NCBI RefSeq assembly: GCF_004365875.1 | Contig: NZ_SODF01000004.1 | Coordinates: 186,001 to 250,000 of the forward strand | Origin: Kribbella kalugense | GTDB lineage: Bacteria; Actinomycetota; Actinomycetes; Propionibacteriales; Kribbellaceae | DNA length: 64,000 nucleotides | Reading direction: 5' to 3' | Shown here: positions 48,246 through 55,973 of the stretch, piece by piece | Numbering within the stretch: the first letter of the stretch is position 1 | How the letters are laid out: the number at the start of each line of letters is the position of its first letter | Made by a program: the position numbers and the translations under genes | The notes under the pieces: generated by a model | What the model saw: the letters and a program-made list of their open reading frames with translations, nothing else | Databases searched by the model: none | What the model was told of the DNA's origin: nothing

Positions 48246-49873
48246 GCGACCAGGTTCTCTCCTTCGAAGACTTGACCGTCGACTTCGAGGTCGGCGGTAC
48301 GACGCATCGCGCGGTGGACAAGGTGAGCTTCGGAGTCCAGCCGGGCGAGGTCCTCGCGGTCGTCGGCGAGTCGGGATCCGGCAAGAGCGTCACCGCGCTC
48401 GCGGCACTCGGTCTGCTGCCGTCGAACGCCTCCGTCGGCGGCCGGATCAGCTTCGGCGGCGACGACGTACTGTCGATGTCGCGTTCGGAGCTGACCACAC
48501 TGCGCGGGCGACGGATCGCGATGATCTTCCAGGATCCGGTCGGTGCGCTCGACCCGGTGTTCACGATCGGCGCGCAGCTGGTCGAGATGATTCGCACCCA
48601 TCAGCCGGCGCTGTCCCGCGGCGAGGCCCGGGAGCGAGCGCTCGAGCTGTTGCGGATGGTCGAGATCCCCGAGACGCGGTTCAAGTACTACCCGCATCAG
48701 CTGTCGGGCGGTCAGTGCCAGCGGGTGATGATCGCGATCGCGGTCGCGTGCGACCCCGAGCTGCTGATCGCGGACGAGCCGACGACGGCCCTCGATGTCA
48801 CCGTGCAGCAGGAGGTTCTCGACGTACTGCTCGCGATGCGGTCGAAGATCTCCGGCTCGATCATGATCATCACCCACGACATGGGTGTGGTCGCGGATGT
48901 GGCCGATCGGGTCGTTGTGATGCGCAAGGGGGCGGTGGTCGAGACGGCCGAGGTGCATGAGCTGTTCGACCATCCGACGCAGCCTTATACCCAAGCGTTG
49001 CTGGACGCTGTACCTCGCGGAGGTTTGCGTGCCGAGGCTCCAGCGGACAGCGCGTCCGATACCGCTCCTGCGCTGTCCATCGAGGACCTCGTGGTCGAGT
49101 ATCGCGGTCGTCGGGGCAGGACGGTGCGCGCCGTGGATCACGTGGACCTGGTGCTCAACCCGGGCGAGATCACCGGCCTGGTGGGGGAGTCGGGGTCGGG
49201 CAAGTCGACCATCGGCAAGTCTGTTCTCGGCCTCGCGCCGATCACCTCGGGTGAGGTCCGGGTCGCCGGTCAGGCTCTCACCAAGGCGTCGTCCGCGGAC
49301 GTTCGTCAGACCCGCGCCCGGATCGGTGTCGTGTTCCAGAACCCGGCCGGCTCGCTGAACCCACGCGCCACGATTGGGCAGTCCATCGGCGAACCCCTCG
49401 CCGTACACCGTGGTGTCCGAGGCACCGAGCTGCGCGGGCGGGTCGAGGAGTTGCTGGACAGCGTCGAGCTGCCGCGGGCGTGGGCCGGTCGCTATCCACA
49501 TGAGCTCTCCGGCGGTCAGCGTCAGCGCGTTTCGATCGCCCGGGCGATCTCCCTCGATCCCGACCTGCTGATCGCGGACGAACCGACGTCCGCTCTCGAC
49601 GTCTCGGTCCAGGCGACCGTCCTCGAGTTGCTTCGTTCGATTCAGGACCGGCTCCATTTCGCCTGTCTCTTCATCAGTCACGACCTCGCCGTGGTGGACC
49701 AGGTCTGCGACCGGGTCGCCGTGATGAGCCAGGGCCGCCTGATCGAACAAGGCGATCGCGAGTCGGTCCTGCGCGATCCCCAGGACGCCTACACCGTCCG
49801 CCTGCTCGCGGCCGCTCCCGTCCCGGATCCGCGCGAGCAGGCGCGTCGAAGAGGTATCCGGCTGGCCGGATAG
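48242..49873 (+). CDS. Peptide ABC transporter ATPase (DppD-DppF fusion)
   Basis: One polypeptide of 543 residues carrying both ATPase subunits. Each half has Walker A GESGSGKS, an ABC signature (LSGGQCQRV; LSGGQRQRV), Walker B (LLIADEPTTALD; LLIADEPTSALD) and switch His (IITHDM; FISHDL). The halves are joined by an Ala/Asp linker near residue 262. The first signature has Cys where Arg is usual. The GTG overlaps the regulator stop (GTGA). It completes the importer, so this operon is self-sufficient. Confidence 0.94.
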   Translation: MSDQVLSFEDLTVDFEVGGTTHRAVDKVSFGVQPGEVLAVVGESGSGKSVTALAALGLLPSNASVGGRISFGGDDVLSMSRSELTTLRGRRIAMIFQDPVGALDPVFTIGAQLVEMIRTHQPALSRGEARERALELLRMVEIPETRFKYYPHQLSGGQCQRVMIAIAVACDPELLIADEPTTALDVTVQQEVLDVLLAMRSKISGSIMIITHDMGVVADVADRVVVMRKGAVVETAEVHELFDHPTQPYTQALLDAVPRGGLRAEAPADSASDTAPALSIEDLVVEYRGRRGRTVRAVDHVDLVLNPGEITGLVGESGSGKSTIGKSVLGLAPITSGEVRVAGQALTKASSADVRQTRARIGVVFQNPAGSLNPRATIGQSIGEPLAVHRGVRGTELRGRVEELLDSVELPRAWAGRYPHELSGGQRQRVSIARAISLDPDLLIADEPTSALDVSVQATVLELLRSIQDRLHFACLFISHDLAVVDQVCDRVAVMSQGRLIEQGDRESVLRDPQDAYTVRLLAAAPVPDPREQARRRGIRLAG

Positions 49874-49893
49874 TTGGAAATAGTTGGACGTCC

Positions 49894-49899
49894 TAGTAT
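49894..49899 (+). promoter_or_regulatory. -10 element TAGTAT upstream of icmA
   Basis: TAGTAT lies 31 nt before the icmA ATG, which also has a good TAGGAGGT ribosome site. Two TAGTTGGA direct repeats (49871-49878 and 49881-49888) precede it and could be part of the -35 region or a regulator site. Confidence 0.4.
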
Positions 49900-49930
49900 T
49901 TTGGGAGCACCCCTCTAGGAGGTCTGACTG

Positions 49931-51604
49931 ATGGATGCCGAGCGGATTGCGGCCGGCCGGAGCCGGTGGCAGCAGCGGTACGACGCGGCGCGGAAGCGGG
50001 AGGCGGACTTCACCACGCTGTCCGGCACCGAGATCGAGCCCGCCTACGGGCCGCCCGAGGGTGTCGACGACCCGCGGATGGAGCGGATCGGCTGGCCGGG
50101 TGAGTTCCCGTTCACCCGCGGGCTGTACGCGACCGGGTACCGCGGCCGGACCTGGACGATCCGTCAGTTCGCCGGCTTCGGCAACGCCGAGCAGACCAAC
50201 GAGCGGTACCGGATGATCCTCAACGGCGGTGGCGGCGGCCTGTCGGTCGCGTTCGACATGCCGACGCTGATGGGCCGCGACTCCGACGAGCCGAAGTCGC
50301 TCGGCGAGGTCGGGCACTGCGGCGTCGCGATCGACTCGGCCGTCGACATGGACCGGCTGTTCAAGGACATCCCGTTGCAGGACGTCACGACGTCGATGAC
50401 GATCTCCGGCCCCGCCGTACCGGCGTTCTGCATGTACCTGGTCGCGGCCGAGCGGCAGGGCGCGGACATCACCAAGCTCAACGGGACGCTGCAGACCGAC
50501 ATCTTCAAGGAGTACATCGCGCAGAAGGAGTGGCTCTTCCCGCCGGAGCCGCATCTGCGCCTGATCGGCGACCTGATGGAGTACTGCGCGACCACCATTC
50601 CGGCGTACAAGCCGCTCAGTGTGTCGGGGTACCACATCCGTGAGGCCGGCTCGACGGCCGCGCAGGAGCTCGCCTACACGCTCGCCGACGGGTTCGGGTA
50701 CGTCGAGCTCGGGCTGTCCCGCGGTCTCGACGTCGACGTGTTCGCGCCCGGCCTGTCGTTCTTCTTCGACAGTCACCTGGACTTCTTCGAGGAGATCGCG
50801 AAGTTCCGCGCGGCCCGCCGGATCTGGGCCCGCTGGCTGCGCGACGTGTACGGCGCTCGCACCGAGAAGGCGCAGTGGCTGCGGTTCCACACCCAGACCG
50901 CGGGCGTGTCGCTGACCGCACAGCAGCCCTACAACAACGTCGTACGCACGGCTGTCGAGGCGCTGGCCGCGATCCTCGGCGGGACGAACTCGCTGCACAC
51001 CAACGCGCTCGACGAGACGCTGGCGCTGCCGTCGGAGGAGTCGGCCGAGATCGCGCTGCGGACGCAGTCGGTGCTGATGGAGGAGGTCGGGGTCACCAAC
51101 GTCGCAGACCCGCTCGGCGGATCCTGGTACGTCGAGGCGCTGACCGACCAGATCGAGGCCGAGGCCGAGCAGATCTTCGCGCGGATCAAGGAGATGAGCC
51201 CGGACGGGACGATGACGGCCGGCATCCTGCGCGGTATCGAGGACGGCTGGTTCATGGCCGAGATCGCCGACGCCGCTTTCGAGTACCAGCAGAAGCTCGA
51301 GAAGGGCGAGAAGAAGATCGTCGGCGTGAACACGCTGACCGACACCGTGTCCGGCGAGCTGGAGATCCTCCGGGTCTCGCACGAGGTCGAAGTCGAGCAG
51401 TGCCGGGTCCTCGCGGAGCGCAAGGCACACCGTGACGAGGACCAGGTACGGCGTACGCTGTCGGCTCTGGTCGAGGCGGCCAGGGGCACTGGCAACCTGA
51501 TCGAACCCATGCTGGAGGCTGTGCGTGCGGAGGCCACGATGGGGGAAATCTGTCACGTTCTTCGGGAAGAGTGGGGCGAGTACCGAGAGCCTGCTCGATT
51601 CTGA
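49931..51604 (+). CDS. icmA: Acyl-CoA mutase large subunit (IcmA-type)
   Basis: The catalytic, substrate-binding subunit of a B12-dependent acyl-CoA mutase. The 557 residues contain the TIM barrel with YATGYRGRTWTIRQFAGFG and SVAFDMPTLMGRD, but no B12-binding DxHxxG domain, so a separate small subunit is needed. Length and sequence are closest to Streptomyces IcmA (isobutyryl-CoA/n-butyryl-CoA mutase); methylmalonyl-CoA activity cannot be excluded. The ATG at 49931 has TAGGAGGT upstream. MeaB at 35.7 kb is the likely chaperone. Its 3' end overlaps the next gene by 80 bp. Confidence 0.9.
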   Translation: MDAERIAAGRSRWQQRYDAARKREADFTTLSGTEIEPAYGPPEGVDDPRMERIGWPGEFPFTRGLYATGYRGRTWTIRQFAGFGNAEQTNERYRMILNGGGGGLSVAFDMPTLMGRDSDEPKSLGEVGHCGVAIDSAVDMDRLFKDIPLQDVTTSMTISGPAVPAFCMYLVAAERQGADITKLNGTLQTDIFKEYIAQKEWLFPPEPHLRLIGDLMEYCATTIPAYKPLSVSGYHIREAGSTAAQELAYTLADGFGYVELGLSRGLDVDVFAPGLSFFFDSHLDFFEEIAKFRAARRIWARWLRDVYGARTEKAQWLRFHTQTAGVSLTAQQPYNNVVRTAVEALAAILGGTNSLHTNALDETLALPSEESAEIALRTQSVLMEEVGVTNVADPLGGSWYVEALTDQIEAEAEQIFARIKEMSPDGTMTAGILRGIEDGWFMAEIADAAFEYQQKLEKGEKKIVGVNTLTDTVSGELEILRVSHEVEVEQCRVLAERKAHRDEDQVRRTLSALVEAARGTGNLIEPMLEAVRAEATMGEICHVLREEWGEYREPARF

Positions 51605-53324
51605 GGAGCAGGCACAGCCGGAACAGTCCAGCGCGGTAGCAGCAGCCGTCGGCCCTGCTGACGGACGCCCGGTGCTGGTCTGCGGCTCGGACCGGACGAT
51701 GCTCCGGGTGGTCACCGAACTGGTCGGCTCGGGCGAGCGGGTGACAGCGATCGTCAACCCCGCCTCCCGTCATTACGAGCGGATCGGCGAGCTGGGGCCG
51801 ACCATGGTGCGCGCCCCGGTGATCAGCGAGTCGTTGCTGCGGCGGGCCGGGATCGACGCCAAGGAAGGCACGCCGTCGACCGCGCGCGCCCTGGTCCTGC
51901 TGGACACCGATGACGTCCACAACGTGCACACCGCCCTGACCGCGCGGGACATGGATCCGCAGCTGCGGATCATCGTCCAGATGGTCAACCCGCGGCTGGG
52001 CAAGCAGATGAACAGCCTGCTCGGCGACTGCGTGGTGATCAACGGGCCGTCGCTGGCGGCCCCGGCGTTCGTCTCGGACGCGCTGGAGGACGACGAGCTG
52101 ACCTGGCTCGATCTCGGCGGCCGCCGGCTGGTGGCCGGTCAGGCCGACCTGATCCGGGAGCCGCATCTGACCGTGCTTGCGGACACGACCTCGTCCGCGA
52201 CGCCTGAGCTGCTGCCGACGTCCAGCGCCGATCCGGAGGGCGACATCGTCCTCGGCACCGGCGTACGCGCGGTCTTCCGAAGCCGCGACGTACGTCCGGC
52301 CGGCTGGTTCATGGCGGTCCGCGACATCCTCGACACCCGGGTCCGGAAGATCGCCGCGGTGATGGCGTTCCTGATCGCGGCCGGGACCGGGGTGATTCAT
52401 TTCTTCGGCGGCATCGAGTGGTGGCGGGCGCTGTACCTTGCCGCCGGCGTGGTGACGTCGGCCGGGATCGACGACGACCGGTTCAACGACGCGCAGCCGT
52501 GGGTGAAGGTCAGCGCGGTGCTGGTCCAGCTGACCGGGATCGTGCTGATGGCGTTGCTGACCGCGGTCGTGGTCGACTCGCTGATCGGTGCGCGACTGTC
52601 GCGGATCATCGGCGGTGTCCGCGGCCGGCCGCGCAACCATGTGGTGGTGTGCGGCCTCGGTACGGTCGGCTCCCGGGTGCTCGAGATTCTCACCGAGCGC
52701 GGGGTCCCGGTGGTCGGCGTCGACCAGGACGACGACGCGCCTGGCATCCAGACTGCGCACCGGTTGCGGATCCCAGTGGTGATCGGGGACAGCAGCAACG
52801 AGGAGACACTGCGGTCGGCCGGCGTGCAGCGGTGCCAGTCGGTGCTCGCGATCACCGACGGCGACATCACCAACCTGGAGTGCGCGATCATGGCCCGGGA
52901 CCTGAACCCGGACGCCCGGATCACGATGCGGATGTTCGACCACGACCTGGCGCAGCGGGTCGAGCGCCGGCTCGGGCTCGGCCACAGCCGGTCGGTGTCG
53001 ATGCTGGTCGCGCCGGAGATCGCTGCCGCGGTGGCGAACCGGCGCAGCCAGGTGACCGTCCTGGCCGGCCGCCGCGTGCTCCTACTGACCGAGGTGACCG
53101 TCGAGTCCGGGTCGGTCGCGGCTGATCGGCGGCTTGGTGAACTGGACGAGGCCGGTGGCCTGCGGGTGCTGGCGCGGCAGGACCTCGGGGGAGCCTGGGA
53201 CTGGCGCCCGTCGCCGGAGCGCAAGATCCGGCCGGGCGACCGGATTGCGGTCGCGGGCACCCGGAGTGGGCTGGCGCGACTGTTGATGGCGACCCGGGGG
53301 CAGCAGAGTTCGGCCGCGTCGTAG
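51525..53324 (+). CDS. Two-TM channel-like protein with two NAD-binding (TrkA-N/RCK) domains
   Basis: A 599-residue ion-channel-like protein related to the CASTOR/POLLUX group. Order: RCK-type domain 1 (residues ~49-190, VLVCGSDRTMLRVVTELVGS), TM1 (~275-293), a pore-like loop (~300-325), TM2 (~329-352) and RCK-type domain 2 (from ~371, VVVCGLGTVGSRVLEI). The potassium filter TVGYGD is replaced by TSAGIDD (residues 311-317), so it is unlikely to be a standard K+ channel. The GTG at 51525 has GGAGG 7 nt upstream and lies 80 bp inside icmA; the next good start would cut into domain 1. Confidence 0.8.
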   Translation: MRRPRWGKSVTFFGKSGASTESLLDSEEQAQPEQSSAVAAAVGPADGRPVLVCGSDRTMLRVVTELVGSGERVTAIVNPASRHYERIGELGPTMVRAPVISESLLRRAGIDAKEGTPSTARALVLLDTDDVHNVHTALTARDMDPQLRIIVQMVNPRLGKQMNSLLGDCVVINGPSLAAPAFVSDALEDDELTWLDLGGRRLVAGQADLIREPHLTVLADTTSSATPELLPTSSADPEGDIVLGTGVRAVFRSRDVRPAGWFMAVRDILDTRVRKIAAVMAFLIAAGTGVIHFFGGIEWWRALYLAAGVVTSAGIDDDRFNDAQPWVKVSAVLVQLTGIVLMALLTAVVVDSLIGARLSRIIGGVRGRPRNHVVVCGLGTVGSRVLEILTERGVPVVGVDQDDDAPGIQTAHRLRIPVVIGDSSNEETLRSAGVQRCQSVLAITDGDITNLECAIMARDLNPDARITMRMFDHDLAQRVERRLGLGHSRSVSMLVAPEIAAAVANRRSQVTVLAGRRVLLLTEVTVESGSVAADRRLGELDEAGGLRVLARQDLGGAWDWRPSPERKIRPGDRIAVAGTRSGLARLLMATRGQQSSAAS

Positions 53325-53377
53325 AGGATAGACCTTGTGAACGTAGTAGGTACTGCGCACGGAATGCGAGGACAGTG

Positions 53378-54310
53378 GTGAGCCAGTCCAACTTCTCCCG
53401 TCCCGGGGCGATCGATCTGTCGGCCCTGCGCAAGCCGGCCGGTGCTCCAGGAGCGCCAGCCGCTCAGGGTGGTGGCGCCGCAGCCGGGGGGCTGTATGTG
53501 CTGAACGTCAGCGAGGCGAACTTCCAGGCCGACGTGATCGAGCGCTCCATTCAGGCGCCGGTGGTGGTCGAGCTTTGGTCGCCGCGCTCTCAGGGGTCGA
53601 ACGCGCTCGGTGCGGTGATGATCCAGCTGTCGACCGAGTACGCCGGGAAGTTCCTGCTGGCGCGGGTCGACGTCGACGCGAACCCGCAGGTGGCCCAGGC
53701 ATTCGGCGTACAGGCGGTGCCTGTGGTGATCGCGATCCTGCGCGGTCAGCCGGTGCCGTTGTTCCAGGGCGTCCTTGGTGAGCCCGAGGTGCGGCAGTAC
53801 CTCGATCAGTTGCTGACTGTGGCGGTGGCTAACGGCATCACTGGGCGGGCTGAGCCGGTCGGCTCGGCTGTTGAGGCTGACGGCGACGAGGAAGAGGCGC
53901 CGAACCCGCGGTACGAGGCGGCCGAGAACGCGGTCGCTGCGGGTGACTTGGACGGCGCCATCGCGGCGTACGAGGAGCTGCTCAAGGAGACGCCGGCCGA
54001 CGCCGAGGCGAAGTCCGGGCTGGCTCGGGTGCAGTTGGTGAAGCGCACCCAGGACGTGCCGGCCGACGTACGGACGCGTGCTGCTGACAACCCGACGGAC
54101 GTCGAGGCGCAGATGCTGGTCGCCGACGTCGACCTGATGGGTGGGCATGTCGACGACGCGTTCGCGCGGCTGATCAGCACGGTCCAGGCGACTGCGGGCG
54201 ATGAGCGGAACACGGTACGGCTGCACCTGCTGGAGCTCTTCGAGGTCGTCGGTGCCGATGACGAGCGGGTGATCAAGGCTCGTCGGCGGCTGATGGCTGC
54301 GCTGTTCTAG
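53378..54310 (+). CDS. Thioredoxin-fold TPR protein lacking CxxC
   Basis: A ~310-residue cytoplasmic protein resembling CnoX. The thioredoxin domain (residues ~45-150) has PVVVELWSPRSQGSNALG: the WCGPC redox motif is replaced by WSPRSQ, so it cannot catalyse dithiol exchange. ARVDVDANPQVAQAFGVQAV and the cis-Pro (VQAVPVVI) are intact. The C-terminal half has tetratricopeptide repeats (YEAAENAVAAGDLDGAIAAY). Such proteins act as holdases. The GTG at 53378 (or 53375) follows GAGG by 6 nt. The stop overlaps that of the convergent MarR gene. Confidence 0.88.
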   Translation: MSQSNFSRPGAIDLSALRKPAGAPGAPAAQGGGAAAGGLYVLNVSEANFQADVIERSIQAPVVVELWSPRSQGSNALGAVMIQLSTEYAGKFLLARVDVDANPQVAQAFGVQAVPVVIAILRGQPVPLFQGVLGEPEVRQYLDQLLTVAVANGITGRAEPVGSAVEADGDEEEAPNPRYEAAENAVAAGDLDGAIAAYEELLKETPADAEAKSGLARVQLVKRTQDVPADVRTRAADNPTDVEAQMLVADVDLMGGHVDDAFARLISTVQATAGDERNTVRLHLLELFEVVGADDERVIKARRRLMAALF

Positions 54311-54762
54311 CTCTTGAGGATCGGGTCTGTTGTCAGACTCTCCGAAACTCGGGCGAGGAGGGCGCGGAGTGTGTCCGCCTCCTCCTCGCTGAACGCTGCG
54401 GCCAGCCGGCGCTCGACGGCGGCGGCCCGTTTGTCCGCCTGATCTAGGGCCTTGCGGCCGGCTGCGGTCGGGCGCGTCTCGATCACGTGCTTGTGCAGTG
54501 GATGCGGCGTCCGCTCGATCAGGCCGGCCGACTCCAGATTGCGCAGGATTGTCGTCATCGTCTGTGGCGTGACCAGACAGCGACGGGCCAGCTCGGCGGC
54601 CGAGATCCCCGGCTGCTCGTCCAGCACGAACAGGGCGGCGTACTGCGGCACCGTCAGCCCGGCCGGCTTCACAGCGGCCGACTTCGCCGCCTGGAGCTCC
54701 TGCTCGACCCGCTTGAGGTGACTACCGAGCCGTTCCTCGAAGGACATCCGCATAAGGACCAT
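54307..54762 (-). CDS. MarR-family transcriptional regulator
   Basis: A ~151-residue winged-helix regulator: LTVPQYAALFVLDEQPGIS, AELARRCLVTPQTMTTILRN and wing RTPHPLHKHVIETRPT. The ATG at 54762 was chosen because a TATATC/TATCAT -10-like box lies just upstream on this strand; an in-frame start at 54801 would place that box inside the gene. It is divergent from the SMP-30-like gene, whose promoter it likely controls. The convergent overlap with the thioredoxin-TPR gene is 4 bp. Confidence 0.88.
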   Translation of the reverse strand: MVLMRMSFEERLGSHLKRVEQELQAAKSAAVKPAGLTVPQYAALFVLDEQPGISAAELARRCLVTPQTMTTILRNLESAGLIERTPHPLHKHVIETRPTAAGRKALDQADKRAAAVERRLAAAFSEEEADTLRALLARVSESLTTDPILKS

Positions 54763-54799
54763 CGTACGAACGGCGTCGATGATATATGCATTGACGACC

Positions 54800-54813
54800 A
54801 TCAGAACTCTGAT
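54800..54813. promoter_or_regulatory. Operator-like dyad ATCAGA-AC-TCTGAT
   Basis: A perfect inverted repeat with 6-bp arms between the divergent MarR and SMP-30-like genes, about 15 bp upstream of the MarR -10 box and next to TAGTCT (54815-54820), a -10 candidate for the + gene. This is the expected position and size for a MarR operator controlling both genes. Confidence 0.55.
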
Positions 54814-54852
54814 TAGTCTCTGTGCTCGTACACATCGAGAGAGGGGCTCTTC

Positions 54853-55842
54853 ATGAGGTTTCGTGCGCTGGCCGCGATGCTGGTCGTTCTAGCGGCGTCA
54901 TCGGCCGCGCTGCCGGTCACGGCAGCTGTTTCTCCTGCCGTCCGCCCTGCATATCCGGTGCAGATTGATGGTCGGACAGCAGACAGGTATCCGGAGGGGA
55001 TCGCCTGGGACCCGACCCGGCACGCGTTCCTCATCGGGTCGCTTGCCACCGGCCGGATCTCTTCGGTCGGCCGGGACGGCGTACCGCATCCGTTCGGTGT
55101 CGCGCCTGGCGTGTCCACCTTCGGGTTGCATGTCGATGCCGTCCGCAACCGGGTGCTTGTCACGTACGCCGACATCGGGAACGGTGAGCGGACCTCGGAA
55201 GCGACGCTGTACAAGCAGTCCGGCGTCGCGATCTACAACCTGCGCTCCGGCAGGCTAGAACGGAAGGTGGACCTGAACACGCCGCGGCTGAATCCGGCCG
55301 GCGGTCGCCACGGCGTCAACGATCTCGCAATCGATGCCGTGGGCAACGCGTACGTCACCGACCCGGCGTCGGACGCGATCTACCGGATCACGCCGTCCGG
55401 TGCGGCGTCCGTGCTGGTCCGGGACGAGCGGTTGCAAAGCGACACGATCGGGCCCAACGGCATCGTCTGGAATCCGGCCGGATATCTGCTGACCGTTCGC
55501 TACGACACCGGCACCCTGTTCCGGATCTCGTCGCGCGGTGAACTCAGTACTACTGGTCTGACCAGTGCACTGGTCGGCGGAGACGGCCTGGCGCTCACTC
55601 GGGACGGGCGACTGATCGCGATCACGAACAAGCTCGGTGCGGCGGGTATCGAGCAGGCGACTGTGCTGACCAGTCGCGACAACTACCGGACCGCTCAGGT
55701 GCGCTCGGTCGAGCCGTGGCCGGTCTCCGGCCCGACAACGGCCGCGATCACGCCGTACGGCGTCTACGTGCTGAGCGGACGAATCGACGTACTGCTCGGC
55801 GGCGGGTCGTCTGACCAGTTCACGATCCGACGCCTGGTCTGA
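54853..55842 (+). CDS. Secreted SMP-30/gluconolactonase-like beta-propeller
   Basis: A 329-residue exported protein. The signal peptide is MRFRALAAMLVVLAASSAAL with cleavage near VTAAV. The body shows repeated beta-propeller blades: YPEGIAWDPTRHAFLIGSL, VNDLAIDAVGNAYVTDP, GPNGIVWNPAGYLLTVRY and GDGLALTRDGRLIAIT. The Asn/Asp of NDLA and GPNG are the metal-binding-type positions of SMP-30 folds. Enzymatic role unknown. GAGAGGGG precedes the ATG. The C-terminal codons lie in the first of three 27-28-bp tandem repeats. Confidence 0.85.
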   Translation: MRFRALAAMLVVLAASSAALPVTAAVSPAVRPAYPVQIDGRTADRYPEGIAWDPTRHAFLIGSLATGRISSVGRDGVPHPFGVAPGVSTFGLHVDAVRNRVLVTYADIGNGERTSEATLYKQSGVAIYNLRSGRLERKVDLNTPRLNPAGGRHGVNDLAIDAVGNAYVTDPASDAIYRITPSGAASVLVRDERLQSDTIGPNGIVWNPAGYLLTVRYDTGTLFRISSRGELSTTGLTSALVGGDGLALTRDGRLIAITNKLGAAGIEQATVLTSRDNYRTAQVRSVEPWPVSGPTTAAITPYGVYVLSGRIDVLLGGGSSDQFTIRRLV

Positions 55843-55890
55843 CCAGTTCACTTTCCGGGGCTGGTCTGACCGGTTCGCTATCCCGGCGGC
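55809..55890 (+). repeat. Three 27-28-bp tandem repeats with CTGGTCTGACCAG palindromes
   Basis: GTCTGACC(A/G)GTTC(A/G)C units begin at 55809, 55837 and 55864. The first encodes the protein's SSDQFTIR end; the second supplies the in-frame TGA (GTC TGA); the third is intergenic. Copy 2 includes the perfect 13-bp dyad CTGGTCTGACCAG (55834-55846), and copy 3 has one mismatch (55861-55873). Similar dyads occur at 55552-55566 and 56219-56229. Confidence 0.7.
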
Positions 55891-55973
55891 CGGAGTCGGT
55901 GCTGTTGATCTGGCCGGTATCGGACAGTGTGAATTCTTGTAATTGGTGTTGCGATGCTCTGAGAATTCTTTAC

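Noticed and set aside
48209..51757. Very long open frame on the minus strand (about 1180 codons) opposite the DppDF ATPase, icmA and the channel-like gene
   Set aside because: It is antisense to three strongly conserved genes, is Arg/His/Asp-rich without any recognisable domain, and is a typical GC-rich shadow frame.
55834..55873. DasR (dre) operators for amino-sugar control
   Set aside because: The dre consensus is TGGTCTAGACCA with a 12-bp core; the palindromes here lack the central A and are 11 bp, so half-site spacing differs.
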